Source: Pachyseris speciosa (lineage: Eukaryota > Cnidaria > Anthozoa > Scleractinia > Pachyseridae). Taken from it: DNA of 64,000 nucleotides. Of the stretch, positions 22,124-37,100 are shown in pieces. The stretch is from NCBI GenBank assembly GCA_016490735.1, contig JAEMWC010000131.1, positions 672,501 through 736,500 of the forward strand, written 5' to 3'. The notes beneath the pieces were generated by a model. That model was not told where the DNA came from. It ran no database searches and worked only from the letters and a program-made list of their open reading frames with translations. Each line of letters begins with the position of its first letter. Position 1 is the first letter of the stretch. The translations under genes and the position numbers were made by a program.

Positions 22124-25100
22124 TTACGACTGCAGTTGCTCTAGTTTCCAGTTTGTAGATATTTTGATATCTGGTGCTTTCGGTCTTTCAGGTTCATCTA
22201 CAAACAAAATTATCGTTCACACATTTTATCTTTTCATCCTGACTGGGTTTAACGGTTGGAGAACTATGGAAAGTGTCAAATGTAAGTGGTGTGATTGTTC
22301 GTTCTGCGCTCGTTTTAGGGCCTGTTCACATGGCGGTGGGGGACCCCACCTACCCGTGGTCAAAAAAAGCTGGTATTCACATGCAACCCCGGGGCGCTGG
22401 GGTGAGGTTTAAAATGCTATCGCGTGGTCGCTAAGTACGTATATTGACAAAGAATTCAGAGACAATTGCCCGGATGAACCTCACCCCACCCCACCAGCAT
22501 TCACATGCAACCCCGGGGCGCTGGGGTGAGGTTTAAAATGCTATCGCGTGGTCCCTAAGTACGTATATTGACAAAGAATTCAGAGACAATTGCCCGGATG
22601 AACCTCACCCCACCCCACCAGCATTCACATGGAGAAAACTCACCACAGCTAAGCGGGTTACCCGCCCAGGCTGACCGGGCATCCCGCCTTGGTGAGGTAC
22701 CCCACTTCACATGTGAACGCGATCGTGAAATAAAGAGAGATTTTATGGAGAGATAGGTAACCCCACCGAGGCGGGGTACCTCACATTCCTGGGGTCTCCC
22801 ACCTCCATGTGAACAGGCCCTTACTGTCAAAGAGGAAACCCCGGTGTAGATGCTCTTGGCCATTTTATCAAAGGCTTAAACTTGCATCGACATAGAAACG
22901 GTAAAGCAAGTATAAACTCGCCTGGGAAAAAAAATCCTTTCCTTAACCCTTTCACCGCCAAGGGGACTTTATAGATTTTACTCTGGCTAACGCCAGACGA
23001 TTTTACTCCTAAGGGAGGCCTCTTGGCGGTGAAAGAGTTAATACGAAAACCACTGCATGTATCAAAGATGATTAGTTTGAGACAATACCTTTTGGCTTAA
23101 ATGATGCATTATTCTGATCACTCCTCATGGCTGCTATGATGCTGTTGACAGTAGCTCCTGGGCCCGTGACCTTGTAAAAAGACACAAGTGAACTACCTTT
23201 ACTACCTCTTGCAAACGTCGCGCACTTAAAGGGACTAGATTTATTGCACCACGAAAAGCAAATTTTCCCGCGTTTAACAAATGGTTGCCAGCCTGGTCCC
23301 TAGGCGTTCCCTCTTTCCACCCTTGTCCGCGCGAAGTCTGGGAAGGAGTGGGCGAGAGACCGCCTAGCAAATATTGCCAAAATACCCCTGATTTTAGCGC
23401 AAAAAAACCCTGGTTGGAATTTACTAGTTTCCACGCCGTATCGTGTGAAAGCTTACCGCCGATGCGACAAATCCGTACAATTGAAGTGTCTACAAACGAC
23501 GGTACGTTCTAACTTGGTGGAATAACCTTTTTAGTCCGTTATTTTGCGTTGCTTTTTCGTTCAATGTTCTGTCGTGTTCATATTAGAGTTACATGTACTT
23601 CGCCGCACATTTGTTATCGTGAGCATAATTTTTGTAGATTCAGGCGAGTGCGATGTGGACACCCATCCTTTGTGCAGCAACCTCAATGGTATATTATGCC
23701 ATTATTGTAACGTACGATCTCGTGCATATTTCAGTGTTGTTGCATATGGCAGTATTTGCTAGGCGTTCTCGGCGAGTCTCTCTCGGTGACGTCACCGCTG
23801 ACAGTTGGGTTTGACCGAGCCGAGAACTCCTAGGACTAGGCTGACTTGTGGCATGTTTTCCGCGCCTTGGCGGGCACCTTACCGGTCGCGGTCGCATGTT
23901 TTCCCGCGTTGGGCACCGGTCTCGACTACCGCTTGCAGGTTTCCCCGGTTTCCCGCGCTTGGCACTTGTTGAAAGTGTTACGCTCGGGTTACTTGATGTA
24001 ACTTTTCCCGCGCTTGGCCCCAGTTTCCTCTCTCCTGATACCTTGGTGGTGGTAACGGCTACACATTTGGTAATGGTAATAGTAATGGATTTATATACCG
24101 CACATATCACATAGTTTCGTGGCGGTTTACAATTCTTCTCTAGGGTGAGATCGGACGTCAGCCTGTAGAAACCCCCCGCTTGGCATGGGCAGAGTACTTT
24201 TGCCTAACGTTCGGACTCGTTCATCGTGTTATGTATGTTCTTTTCGGTGTAGCACAAGATTGACATTGGCTTAACGCCAGTGCTGTGACAAGCCACGTGA
24301 GGTTTGCCATGAGCAATGTACCAGTAGACTGGAACAGGGCAATACTATACCTGAAACACTTGACCCTGGTTGGTTGCTATTTCATCCGGTGGCCAAATAC
24401 TATTTGTGGATTTTTGTATGGTCGCGATGAGTTGTTCAAAGTTTGTCTGCAGAAGTCCCGCTTTTTCTTCATGGTCAAACAAAACCAACATCTTAAGTAA
24501 TGAGCCCACATCATCTGCAATGCGAGTAAAGTATGGATCGAATTAGCAAGCATTCGAGACAAGTAGTCTGCTCCTTAAAGCAAGCTGGTAAAGGCCTGCG
24601 CCTGACGAGGGAACATCTTTGCGGAAATATCACCCTCACGAGGAATTTCCCACTAAAAACGACTTGTTATGTTGTTCAAACTACACATAATGAGGATCCA
24701 AACAAGGCTGTGAATAGGTACTTGAGTCCAGTGGCAGGGTGAAGCAGAAAGACTCCGAAAAAACAAAGGCAAGATTGAAAGAAGTTCCTACCAGTTGATT
24801 TGTGCACGGTTTGAATAATATCCGAAAGTGCTTTCATCAACGCCAAGTCCTCAAACCGGCTTCCTTCTTTCAAGCTGTACATCTTGCTGGCCGCCTTTCG
24901 TCGATTTTTCGAAGATCTCCTGTTCCAGCAAAAGAGACAAATTAAAATGAAACAACAAAGGACATTACACACACTCAGCATTTCGCGGACGTGTTTAAGT
25001 CAAACAGACAGACGAAGAAACGGCGGATGTAAGGGCATTTTTGAAGGACGATATTTAAATGCGATGTAACTGATAGCTGTCAGCTGGGATCACCATAAAG

Positions 25101-28100
25101 TTTGCATGAATATCTGTAGGCAGATGATGAACAGAAGACTGGTGCCTTACCCGGTAGATCGTGACCCGCGTGAGCTGGTACTAGATGCGTACTCGGAGTT
25201 GTCGCCCACGCTGCTTGTGTCAGAGAAAAGGTCTGTGTCGTCTCGTCCCAGGCCACTCTCTGTATAGAAGAAAAATGGTAAAAAATATTCACAAAGTGCC
25301 CCGCAAAGCGGGACAGTCTTGCAGGTGTACAACAGAGTTCATATCTTCTCAGTTCCATCCACCCTGGTCATTCTTCTATTTTCATCAGTTTTACCCTTAT
25401 AAATTCCAGGTGATGTATCCCCTTAAAGTAGAACAGTTGAAGGTTCATCACATACCTTGAAATTCTATGTTCTGTCGCTCTTTTGTTTCTCTAACAACCT
25501 GCAGTCGCTTGGTGTATTTATCAAACAGCTCTTTCTGTTCCTCTATAGTGCTCATCTGATTATTGCAAGCTGAAAAAAGAAATGAAATCCGTGTCTGTTT
25601 TAAGTTAGACTGCTCTTTACACGAAACAGAGGAAGCTCGGGAATAAATAAGAACTTGTTTGGAATTTCATTCTTGCAGTACTATTGGTCACCGGAAAAAA
25701 CAAACAAATAAGCAAACAAACTTAAAAAAAAAAACGAAAATACGAAAACCAAAAACAAAACAAGGTCTGGTTTTGCAAACCAAGACGCAGTCACTGAAAA
25801 GGCTACAAATAACAGATCAACAACAACAAGAACAACACAAACCTTCATCTAAAGTTCCTTTTAAGTGCGTCTCCACGATATCTGTTCGGTCGTGCTTGTA
25901 CATCTGGTAGAACAACATTGCTTTGCCGTTAGTACACATACGAGTAAACGGCATAAGGAATAACAAGCGATCGGGAGACGTACCTCAAGCAAAGTTCTGA
26001 AATGCCCGGCTAATTCTAAAATATGCTTGCCAAAGTTGTTCTTGGACGAAAAATGTCACTATATATCTTACTTAAGGTGGCTGAACACAGTTTCCGCGGG
26101 GTCAACTGCAATTCGCGTGACGGCGCAGGTTTTAAAATCGACAAAAAGAAAAATATGGCGGCGAAAACGTTTCTTCCTGTTTTTGTCAGCTGTTGAAACG
26201 CGGGCCTCAAATAGCGAAATGGAAAAACGAGCTGAATTTTGCAAACGCCGCTTATTATCTTGTGGTGCGCATGCGTAGTAAGGAAAGCATGCGAGACTGG
26301 TGTTATTATATGTAGTTTTTGACCTTTTAAGATGATGCACACAAACGAGAAGTTTTCAAAATCTTCTTATACGAATTTGATGAAATTTAACAGAATTCGT
26401 ATATTCAACGCATCAACCTCGTTCCCAGGACCGTATTGAAAGCTGTGTGCAAGTTCATGAGAAAATCTAATGACTGGATTTTACGTAAGAGTCACAAAAG
26501 TGAAATTTTAGGGTTGCTTTTAATCATTCGCGTTGCTATGGAAACAGATGAAAGTGCCAATGTTAGTCGTTAATAAAAATCTTCCATCATTATATTTTTC
26601 CTTTGCCAATTAAGATTCAGCTTCTAAGCTTCAATATTTCTCAGATACGGCCTTAACGAATGACATACTCAAAACCTATCCAAATTGTGTTCAGCCACCT
26701 TGACTACTACTACTCCATCCTTTGTTTTGTTGCACAAAAACAAGCTTAGAAAATGTCATTGGTAAGTGGAACTAAACGTGAATCATAGTGATTCACGAGA
26801 TAACTCATTCATAAGATAAGATCGGGGGCAGTCGCGTGGGATTTGGGCATGTTGCGTTTGTGCCAAAACATTGCTCTTTTTGCCTTCAAAACCCAATAAA
26901 GCCACGCCCCATACTTTGTTTTACTGTAAAAGAATCCGCTTGGGAAGGTCATATGATTCAAAACGTAATTGTAAATCTACATCATAAGAAACGATCGGAG
27001 ACTGTTGTATAGTACGTCCCGAGCCTTGTTTTCGTTGTTATATACGTCCACGTTGGCGAGCAATTTTGCGATCAGTTCATCCTCATTGTCGCTTACCAGT
27101 CGCAGAGCTTCTTCCCATTGCATTCCATCTACGAGGACGGCGATGGCTTCCTCGGGGTCCTGATAAGACAACAAACCAAGAACTGTGTAAATTAAAATTT
27201 CGTATTGAAATATATTTTTCGACTTCGACTTCGCTTTCCTCAACAAACAAACAAACTGTAAACATTCACTTTTCTTACTTTGGCATATTCGTCCAAGACT
27301 CTGGAGGCTTCAAGAGGCCGCTTGTGTCCCTGCAAATAACCTGTATTACACAGAATGAATGCTAAACTTGTAAGAAACCCTCGACCAAAACAACAACAAC
27401 AAAAAAGAAAATAAATTATTATCAAAATATTTAATCGAATCTTGTTAAAATGAACCAAAATCCGTCTCGTTTCGCAGATCGCTTGGTTCTAGAAAATTAG
27501 GCGTAAGCATGAAATGATTCATTTGGGCCTGAAGAAAGAAGACAACGGTACAAAAAGAACCTGCAACAACTTAACTCTACAAAAGGATAAAAAGTGCATC
27601 ACTCAGAGTGGTAGGCTGTAATTTCAGACGCTCCGGATCTAAATGGAATGTATACAATTTTCCTCGTAATTACGTAATTTCCAGTCCGCGACTGTAAAGC
27701 CTTTCTAGACATCGAATGGCTGACTAACGACTCAAAACAGAAAACAAAACCGTCAAGAATGCAATTTTATTGCAAAAAGTGATCAAAAGAAGTAAGGCTA
27801 AAGAAAAAAGTGCCACCTTGAATTCACACACAGTCCAGTGCTGGGGATTTACCCCTTCCTCATCTTTACGTCAGTAAAGACAAGAAAAAAACAAAGTAAC
27901 CAGTTTGCAGGCTGGAAACTTTCTGGTTTCTTTGTTTTTTACTAGTGTTAACCTTAAGGGGTAGGGGGTGGGGAAAAGTGGTCGTTCGTACCTGCTACAG
28001 ATCTGGCCAATGAAATCACTTGTTCGTCTGTGTAACGCAGGAGAGAGACCACGCAAAATACTTGTCTCCAGTTTCCACTCTTCTGGAATGAGGCCAATGC

Positions 28101-31100
28101 TTGTTCATGGGCTCCACAGCGGGTAAATACTGAAATAGAAAAACAGGAAAAAAATCTAAATAAATACAGTAGACTCCCACATCTCGAACTTCTTGGTACT
28201 TCGAACAAAACCTGGCATTCCTTGGATCCGTTCAAAGCAATTTCATTGGTAACTTCTTTTCTCCAAAAACATCGTTTGTTTCGATTGCTGTTCAAGAAAG
28301 TGTGAAACGTTGAGTCCAAAATCCACTAAACATTCAAAGCAAAGTTGACAGACAATAGGTTAGGTTAGGTCATGGCATGCTGCTGGTTGTAGAGCAATGC
28401 ATAGGGGGTAGAGATGGAATGAACAATTCAATATTTTGCATTGAGGCTAATGCTTGTGTGCTCACATCCAAATGTGAGATCGAACTACATGTAAATATCG
28501 ACGTTACAACTGCAGTACCTAGCCCAGCTTCATCATGTCTCTTGTTCGCAACAAGGTGTTCTCCATAAGCAATTGACAGCTCCTGTAATTAGAGGAACAG
28601 GCACGGTGTTTTATTTACATATACACTTCCATTAGCAGCCTTTCCCTTGCAAAGTACACCTCTTGAAGACTCAACAGAAGGGAAAAACGCTCCTTTATGA
28701 CGGGGTGTTGGTCTGGGAGACGGTGCGCTTTCAAGCTGACGGTTGATGTTTCGAGGCTAGGCTCTGTCTTCAATTGTTGACATCCAAGAAAATGGAATCC
28801 ACATTTTACTGCTTTCTGTGTTGTGGGTGGGGGAGACCTTGCGATGGACTAGCATTCCAACAAGAGGAGGGGTGGGAAGCAAAACAATACTCGTCCTTGT
28901 TGTTTCATGGTCGAGCACCCCAGTAGGGGAGGGGCGGGGAAGTAAAACAAACAAACAACAAATTTCTACTTGGTTCATAAAACATATAAGTGTACAAGTC
29001 GACTGTGTAGTAAGAGAGGGATTAAAATGGTTTTTGTCGCACCCGTGCGACAATAATTGCGGTGTTTGTCAGTCACTAAGCCGTATCAGCCCACCTTACG
29101 TTGCTCACTGGATTTTGGATAAAGTTTCAGTGCCTCCCTAAACAGACAGTGCTCTTTCACAAGTGAAACAAGCTCCTCAAAATGTTCAGCACCTGAAAAA
29201 AAAAAATGCACAGGAACCCCACTTAGTCCCAGGGATGCAGAAAGACGGAAAACTATCTCTTCGCCTACTCTTTGAAGAGTAAACCCAGATAAGCAACAAA
29301 CTGTGTACAGTACAAACGCATGTTTGTATTTCTAACTCCAAGAATACATACAAAGATCACTTTTCCAAAATGAATGTAACTACGAGTTGGGTAATCTGTG
29401 CAAAAATAACACTACCTGTCAGTAAGGTGCACATACCGCATGTAATTACGACTGTAAGAGGAAGCAGGTCACCCTGTGCAAAAATAACACTACCAGTAAA
29501 GGGCACATACGTACCGCACAAACTCAAGTGCTGAATCGCTCGGCTGTACCGTCTGAGGTACTTGTCGATAGTGAATCTCTGCAAATTACTCTCCATCTTG
29601 CGTAAATTATTTAAAAATGGAAGATATTCCTTTGGATCCTGAAACAGAAAGAATGTGGAATAAGAATAATAATTATTTTTTTAATGAAACCATCAAACTG
29701 AGTTTCTGCGTACCTTCTGAGATTTTTCAGCGACCATGAGAACCAGCTCAAAGTCGTACATTCCAAGCGCTACGTCATACATTTGATTGACGTCCACGAG
29801 AAAGAGGACATATTTAAGGGCTTCCTCTGACGTCACGCATTCATTTTCTGTTGTATTTAAAGGGTTGGCTGAAATGAAAGCAAAGAAAAGTTAAGTGCTG
29901 AATTTTTTTGACAAAACATTAGAATTACTCTTTAATTTGCGACGGTTTTCTATTCGATGCGAAATAATTATCTGACAAATCATTGAAATTAATGATCGTG
30001 GGCCAAGGGGACAACCTCGTTCCCAGGTTCCTCTCTATTCCCCCCTCGCGAAAGTACCCTAGTTCGGCTGATCACGTGCCCATGTGTACAAATCAAATCC
30101 GCACAGGGGGTGGGTCCTCGACTTAGTGGAGACAAACTTTAACTTTCCTGCCCCTCTCTTCAATCACTTTTTTTGGAATCTGCAAAACAAGACATGTGAC
30201 CAGCCGCAACCAGTGTACTCTCTTGATGGAGGAAGAGTGAGGACCCTGGGAACGAGGTTGCCAAGGAGACAGTACGTACCTTTCAAATCTTTGATGATGG
30301 TGAGAGTTTTTTCTAAAGCCGGGTCAGTCTTCTTCACGTGCGTCGTTAATATGGCAAGAAGGTACCTGCAAAGAAAAGGGAACGAAGACGCTCTAAAAAG
30401 ACTGCCACAATATACACAACTCTGCAAAAGGAAAGCAACAATCCAACGTGAACACTGAGAAAGAAACATACTTGTTATGTCCAGCATTTTCTAACGTTTC
30501 ACGTATGGCATCACAGACTCGATCAACTTTACTGCCATCACAAGCTGACGCGTCAGATCTGGTGGGAGGAGATAAATGTTTATAATGCTTCAGTTCACTA
30601 CAGCCCTAGTGAAACGGTGCATGATAGTCGATGATAGTTGAAGAGTCTTAAACTATCATCAACTATCATCGACTATCGTGCGCGTGGGACCATCATTGAG
30701 TAGGTTCAAAGTGAAGAGATTATGATAGTCGATGATAGTGTATGATAGTTGGTGGTCAAACGATAGCGCGTGTTTCAACTATCATCGACTATCATCGACT
30801 ATCTTGCGCCGTTTGACCAGGGTTTAACAGCTACGTACATGCACTGTGGAATAGAATTTTCACAAGGTACTGTTCGTTTTCTGCGTTTTTCCACATGTTG
30901 TTACCACTACAACAACAACGACAGCAACATGGACAATATATACATACATTTGTCTTGTCTCTGAATAGTAATCTGCGTACATCGAGACAGTTACATCTTC
31001 TTCCCTTAAAAGCAAAACAAATAAAAAAAGGGTAAGTCACATCAACAGAGTACAACAAGGGTTGAGTGTTCTCAATCACCTGCCTGAGAGTCAGGTGCGG

Positions 31101-34100
31101 GAGTGCTGCCAGAAGCCTGTTTCAGATCAGAATACAAGATTTTCCATCTCCTATTTAAAATATTTTCCAACTTTTATCTAAAATGGCAAAAATCTACAGC
31201 TGTACTTTCACACCTTTGGAACGGCAGCTAAAGCACCCCGTCCCTGTTTGAAAGTGGACATGTTTAATTGTGTCAGTTATTCAGACATTTGGGGTCGCAT
31301 AGAAACCGAACCTTGTCTTAACCTCTCTTCTCAAATTGCATAAGACAAGCACTCGTTGTATTATCTAATGAACTGAGTGAACAAAAAACAAAAACAAAAA
31401 CCGACAAAACAATACGTACTTGAGGTCAGACAGGAAGAGATTAATGAAGTTCACAGAATTCACTTGTCCGATAAATGACTCCAGATTATCGAGGAAGAGC
31501 TGTTAACAAAAATGGTATAATTGGTACAACGCAAATCATTTGTGGGTTTCTGCATCGTGAAATAGCTTGGCCTCTTGGCTAACGTGGCATTTCGTTAAGT
31601 TCTGCTCAGGTTTGCCAGTAGTCATTAATACAAATAAGTGAAAAGAGACAACGAAAGGGACCAGCCATGAACTAGCGACCCTCAGATCCCCCGGGGGGGG
31701 GGGGGAACTTCCTAGTAATAGGCTAATGGGGATGTGCCGCTGGATGGAGTCGCATTTTCACGACTGGATTGACTATAATGGGGTTGCATTTTCAATAGAG
31801 TTACTAGAATGGGGTCGCACATTTTCGGGATTTTACGGGTAAATGTACCAGAATGTTTGTACTATAGGTGAAAAGTAAAGTGTTCTACATTCAGTTTAAC
31901 AATGTGTATATTCATTTTAGGATGACCTACTTAAAGTCTGAACAAGGTAGATGCTTAAACAGAAAGTAACTAAGTTGGGATCACGAAAAAAACATTTGCC
32001 CAAAAGTGACTAAGATGGGGTTTATATTTGGCCACAGAATAGACTATAATGGGGTAGGGGTTCTGAGAGGCCAGCGGCACATACCCAGCAAAAATTTACC
32101 CAAGTCATCCCCGGGATCAGATCGTCTAACCGAACTTCCAACACATCTGCCACTACACAACAGCTCCTCTTACATCTCTACTTACATTTTGCCTTTCTCG
32201 AAATTTGACAATATCATCGACGCTTATACCTGGGGTTTGTGGTCGTGTATCAAATTCAGGTTGATTCGATGCCGCCGCATGGCTATAAAAGCATCTCTGT
32301 AGTGAAGTCTGAACAAAAAAGCAAACATACGTATCAACAAGACATGGTATAACAGGCCAGTGGCGACTTTAAACACACCGACAATGACGACGGCGGGAAG
32401 GTCACCACGAGCCAAACAGTTCATTGGGAAAAACAGTGGCTATGCACATGCAAAATAAACTTCAAAACCATCGGCTCTTTCCACAACAAAAAGCAACTCA
32501 TTGCTACTCCGCCCATCCCCAGATGGGTGCAGTCTTTTGTCTAAAGGCTTTCTTGACGGTTCTATAACACCCATATATACCTTATTGTAGGCAATTAACG
32601 ATGCACGTTGACAACGCGAAGAAAATTTACGTTACACAAAATTAACGCGAATTTTTCCAAAAGTTAGATTTACATACATCAAATTAACGCGAACTTGTGG
32701 AAAACAATATGCGCCTAACTTTATTTTATATGAGTTTGTTGCAATACAAACGTCTCAACATAAATCTAAAGGGAAACTGAAAACAGCAGCATTTCCAGTC
32801 ATTGTTAGCTCATTGTTATCATGTCATAAAACAAGTGCTCCGTAAATGGATATAGAGAGCTATCCTCTCGGGGAAACGGATCAATACGAAGACCATTCGA
32901 AAGACATTATGAACTCAAGAACTGTCAGATAGTGACTCCGAGGCATTGATAGAGGAGATATGAGCTGACGAGGTTTTGTTATTGAAATAAAGGTGCTGTA
33001 AAACAACAATGATGCAAAATAGTGTGATTTAAATTAACATGGACGTAAATTAAGATGCATTAAATTAACGCGATATTTTAGAATTCGCGTTAATAAAGTG
33101 CATCGTATCATCTGGCAGGGTGAAGAGAGCCAAATTAGAGCAAAGCTTCTTTTCTGAAGGAACCAACAGAAGGTCCACGGCTGGAGATGAAAAGATATGG
33201 CTCCTCGGAATCAACCTGGCCCCAGATGTTCAATGAGCGGTTAGCTTTGTCCAGTGGATAAGTCGCTATCCAGCGGATAAAGTGCATACAAACAAATACG
33301 ATTTAGCCGTTGAATGGTGACCTACAAGCTGCACAAAGGTTTCCATTATTTGAACAAATGGGGCCTGGTAGATAAAACTAGACTATCACGCCTTCCGTCC
33401 CCGGAATCTATAGGCTGTGAGTTTTCCTTTTGGTTTAAAGGAGCTCGGTCACGATATTTTGGGTCATTATTAGACATATAAAAAATGCATTTAAATGATG
33501 GGAAACAGTGAAATAACAATTTGTCAGGGAAGATGAGCACCAAAGAGATAAGAATAAATTCTAATATGGCGAGAGTGGTGAAGGATGGAGAAGATTGAAA
33601 CGGATTACAAATTTTCAAAAATTGAGGCTAAACTTTTCAACCATAAGACGGCGTGGCGTAGCTCGTTTAACGTTCTCAGGTTGTTCAACAAGGTACTCTC
33701 ACAAATCGCAAACTATAAAGTTGTGACACGGTCGCAAAAACAACGTAAATACCGAGTTCAGAGGGCTATACTTTGCTGTACTCACCCATCCAAGCACTTC
33801 TGCAAATAGGAAAGCACCAGCGATCGCGGGTGTATCGTCTCCAGATTACCACGAGGCATCTGACAACAAAGTTTGTAAATGTCAGACACACAAATTGATA
33901 GGATAAGTGCATATTAATTGCATGTATGTACTAAGTTTGTCGTTCATAATTATTTAAACTGTCAATGAAACATCTCAAAACTATGGAAAAGCTGACATGC
34001 ATTAACCTGTAGCACGGCTTTTGTGTCCTGTGTAACAGCCACAACTATTCGGGAGCCTCTCTCAACGCGTCGAATATTCTCATCTAAAGGGTGTGGTTTG

Positions 34101-37100
34101 TCCTCCACCAATACTGGTAATCCTGAGTTGAAAACAAACAAACAAAACCAACACAGAATGGGCATCAGTAGTATAGGAGGGACCGAATTATCCTCTTTTT
34201 TGAGGGGGAATCTCATTAACGTGAGGGTGAATAAATTAATGAAAGGTGACTTCATGAATAGTAATGGTAACAGATTTATATACTGCACATATCACATAGT
34301 TTCATGGCGGTTTACAACTCTTCTCTAGGGTGAGATCGGACCTCGGGCAGCTGCTATCAGTCCATATTTGATCTCACCCCACCCACCATGAATAAAAGAG
34401 GATACTTTGGTCCCTACTGCACTACAGGCATCGAAATGGGAAATAACAATGATACTATCCGAGTAACAAAACATTACAGCCTTCCGCTGAGTTCTACAGT
34501 CACGGGAACAGATGTTTGCTCGAAAATGGCCAGTAGTGAAATTAATGGAATCCAACAACGTCGACATAAGTTGCAAGAAAGTAGCGCTTCCCATCCTTTA
34601 TGTTTTCAATTACGTATGGGCGAAGAGCGAAATAGTTGAAAATAAAAAAAGAGGTTTAGACGAGGCCTCAGTAAAGATCTCTCAAAACGAAATAAAAGAT
34701 GAGGCGTGTCTGTGGCCTACCTCGAGTGCTTGGTAACAGACTGATACAACGCAGTGTATGCGCATGCGTTGTCAGTAGAAGAAATTCATCGTGAACAGCA
34801 AAGGACGTGCAGTTTGATGACACCTGGAAAGCAGAAAGATACAGGAGTTAGGGCAAAACTAATCCACAGTGTGAGTGTGCCTTGGGAAAAAAGACTTGAT
34901 AATCTGTGACATCTTACTACTTGTTATTAGTTATTCCTGCATAAATATCAAACAAACGCATATGAAAAGAAGGAATGGAACCCAAATGAATGAGGAATAC
35001 ATGTAGTCATTATGGGTTTTGGGAAGAAAAGAAAATAACACTCTACCTCTTTGTTATTTACATATAACCTTGAATGTTCGGTGAGCCCTAGGGCAACTTC
35101 CTACAAGGATGAGAAAAAAAGCGTTAGCTCTGATAAACTTAAATATCTTCTGCTTTGAAAAACAAGTTATGATTGAAGAAAATTGAAACTCTGGACTTTT
35201 CTTACAGGCTGTTTGGTTGGGTATGACATGCAAAACAGCTTGACACATTAGGGTAACAGCCTCAGGACCCCATGTTGAGGGCTTGTATTAAGACCTCTAT
35301 GGTAGCACTCTGTATTCAACTGATTGTAACTACGTGCTTGGCTAAACAGTGTATATTTATTTATTTAGAAGCTTCCGTCACGCATACAATGACTCAACAA
35401 GAAAAAAAAAAGATGATGAAGGCATGACGAGGGGTAGGCGAACGGACACAGAGGTCCCAGTGAGGCCGACCTGACACACTTACAATAAATACAATACATA
35501 TATACTAATAGATACAATACTGCATGATACATATACAAGTGATAAACTATATAAATGAATGACATGCATAGCTATATAAATGTATAACGTCTAAGATTAG
35601 CAGCAGTCCTGCCTCAATGATCTGCAATGTGGGCATATTGTTTTCCATGATCATATGCGTTCAGAGTCAAAGTAACTTTCTAGTTTATTAAAGTACAGCT
35701 TATAAAGTTGGTTTTTGAAAGACGTAAAGGACGGAGATTGCCTTAGGTCTACAGGTTAGATTGTTCCAGAGTAATACAATTCTATTAAAATAAGAGTGTC
35801 TCAATAGGGAGATCCTGAAGGGTCAGGGGCAGAGATTTAAAGCAGAAGAGCCGCCCCTACTGTGGCTGCAGTTGAAGGGTACATAATCTTCTAGGGGAAC
35901 ATCATATTTACCATTAACTGCTTGTAGAAGAAGCACAGATCCTTACAATCATGCCAGTAAGAAATTGGAAGCATGTGCAAAGAAATAAGGCGAGACTTGT
36001 AGCTAGGTCTTAGATCGAGATTAGTATTATTATTTGAACTGCCTGGCACAGCTTTAGGTCACTTATAAAAGATTGTGGAGCCCAGACCTCACTAGCGTAC
36101 CCCATGTGAGATTGTACAAAGGTGAGGTACAACATCCTCTTACGGTCAGGCCCTAACAGCACACAGTGGCGGCGCAGGAAGCCAAGCATCCGATTTGCTT
36201 TGGCAGCTACAAAGCCTTGGCTGGGGAATACTCGGTGGCAGATATCTTCCATGCCAAACAAACCTCATTTCCAACTAAAGCTATCTTCATTCTGTGGCAT
36301 GGTTGAGGCAGAGTTACTTCCTCTCCATGAGTGTTTATCCATGGTGAAAAACTAGCTTGATTTTTATCTGAAAGCAACGGAGAGGAGAGTAATACTTTAA
36401 GTTGGGCAAATTTCTAAAACCAAAGCTGAGTGGCTTTCAACAATGTGGGAACTCAGCGACTTACACAGAGGTAGCAACGATCACCTGTGTTTTCACATCC
36501 CTCCATGAACATTTAGCTCATGACAACTAACAGAACGACATGAAAAACAAAAACCACTTAATTGGATCGAAATCCACAAGGGGCAGGACTATGGCCTTGT
36601 CACTCTGTTAAAAAATAAAACTTTCAGGTTGAGTTGACGGGATGCAAAGAATTCTGGTCTCATGTAAGATGTACAGTCCTGGCTGCATCCCTGATACCTG
36701 AGTTGTATCTGAGCAAAGTTCCACTCATGAGCTCCACAAACACAGATCCCGAGTATGGGCTGGTAGACAAGCGAAGGACTGGCTCCTCTGTTGCAGTCTT
36801 ATGCCTAAAAGGGAAAGAAGAGATGCTGTGTATGTGGGATTTAGATTACAATCACTGACAGGGATTGTTCCGAAATTAAATAAAACCAACAAGAATCTTG
36901 GAGTGAGATGGTAGACCATTCCAGGGATATATGGGTGACAGTTTGTTTGGTTTATCCCAGATTTAGTTTGCGTGGAGCATATGGCATGATGTGTTTGGCC
37001 TAAGGACTTAACATGTAAGCTGCCAGCAGGCCTTAAACCACTAAAAATGTCATTGGTTAATAACTTGTAAAATAATGATCAACTCACTGAGCCCACCAAA

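Noticed and set aside
36010..36263. Apparent continuation of ELP1 exon 36367-36264 into [11 protein letters not shown]
   Set aside because: It looks like the human VLGLTDR text, but the true next exon is 35100-35047 ([18 protein letters not shown]), in phase after the GTTTGT donor. The read-through runs into a LINE.
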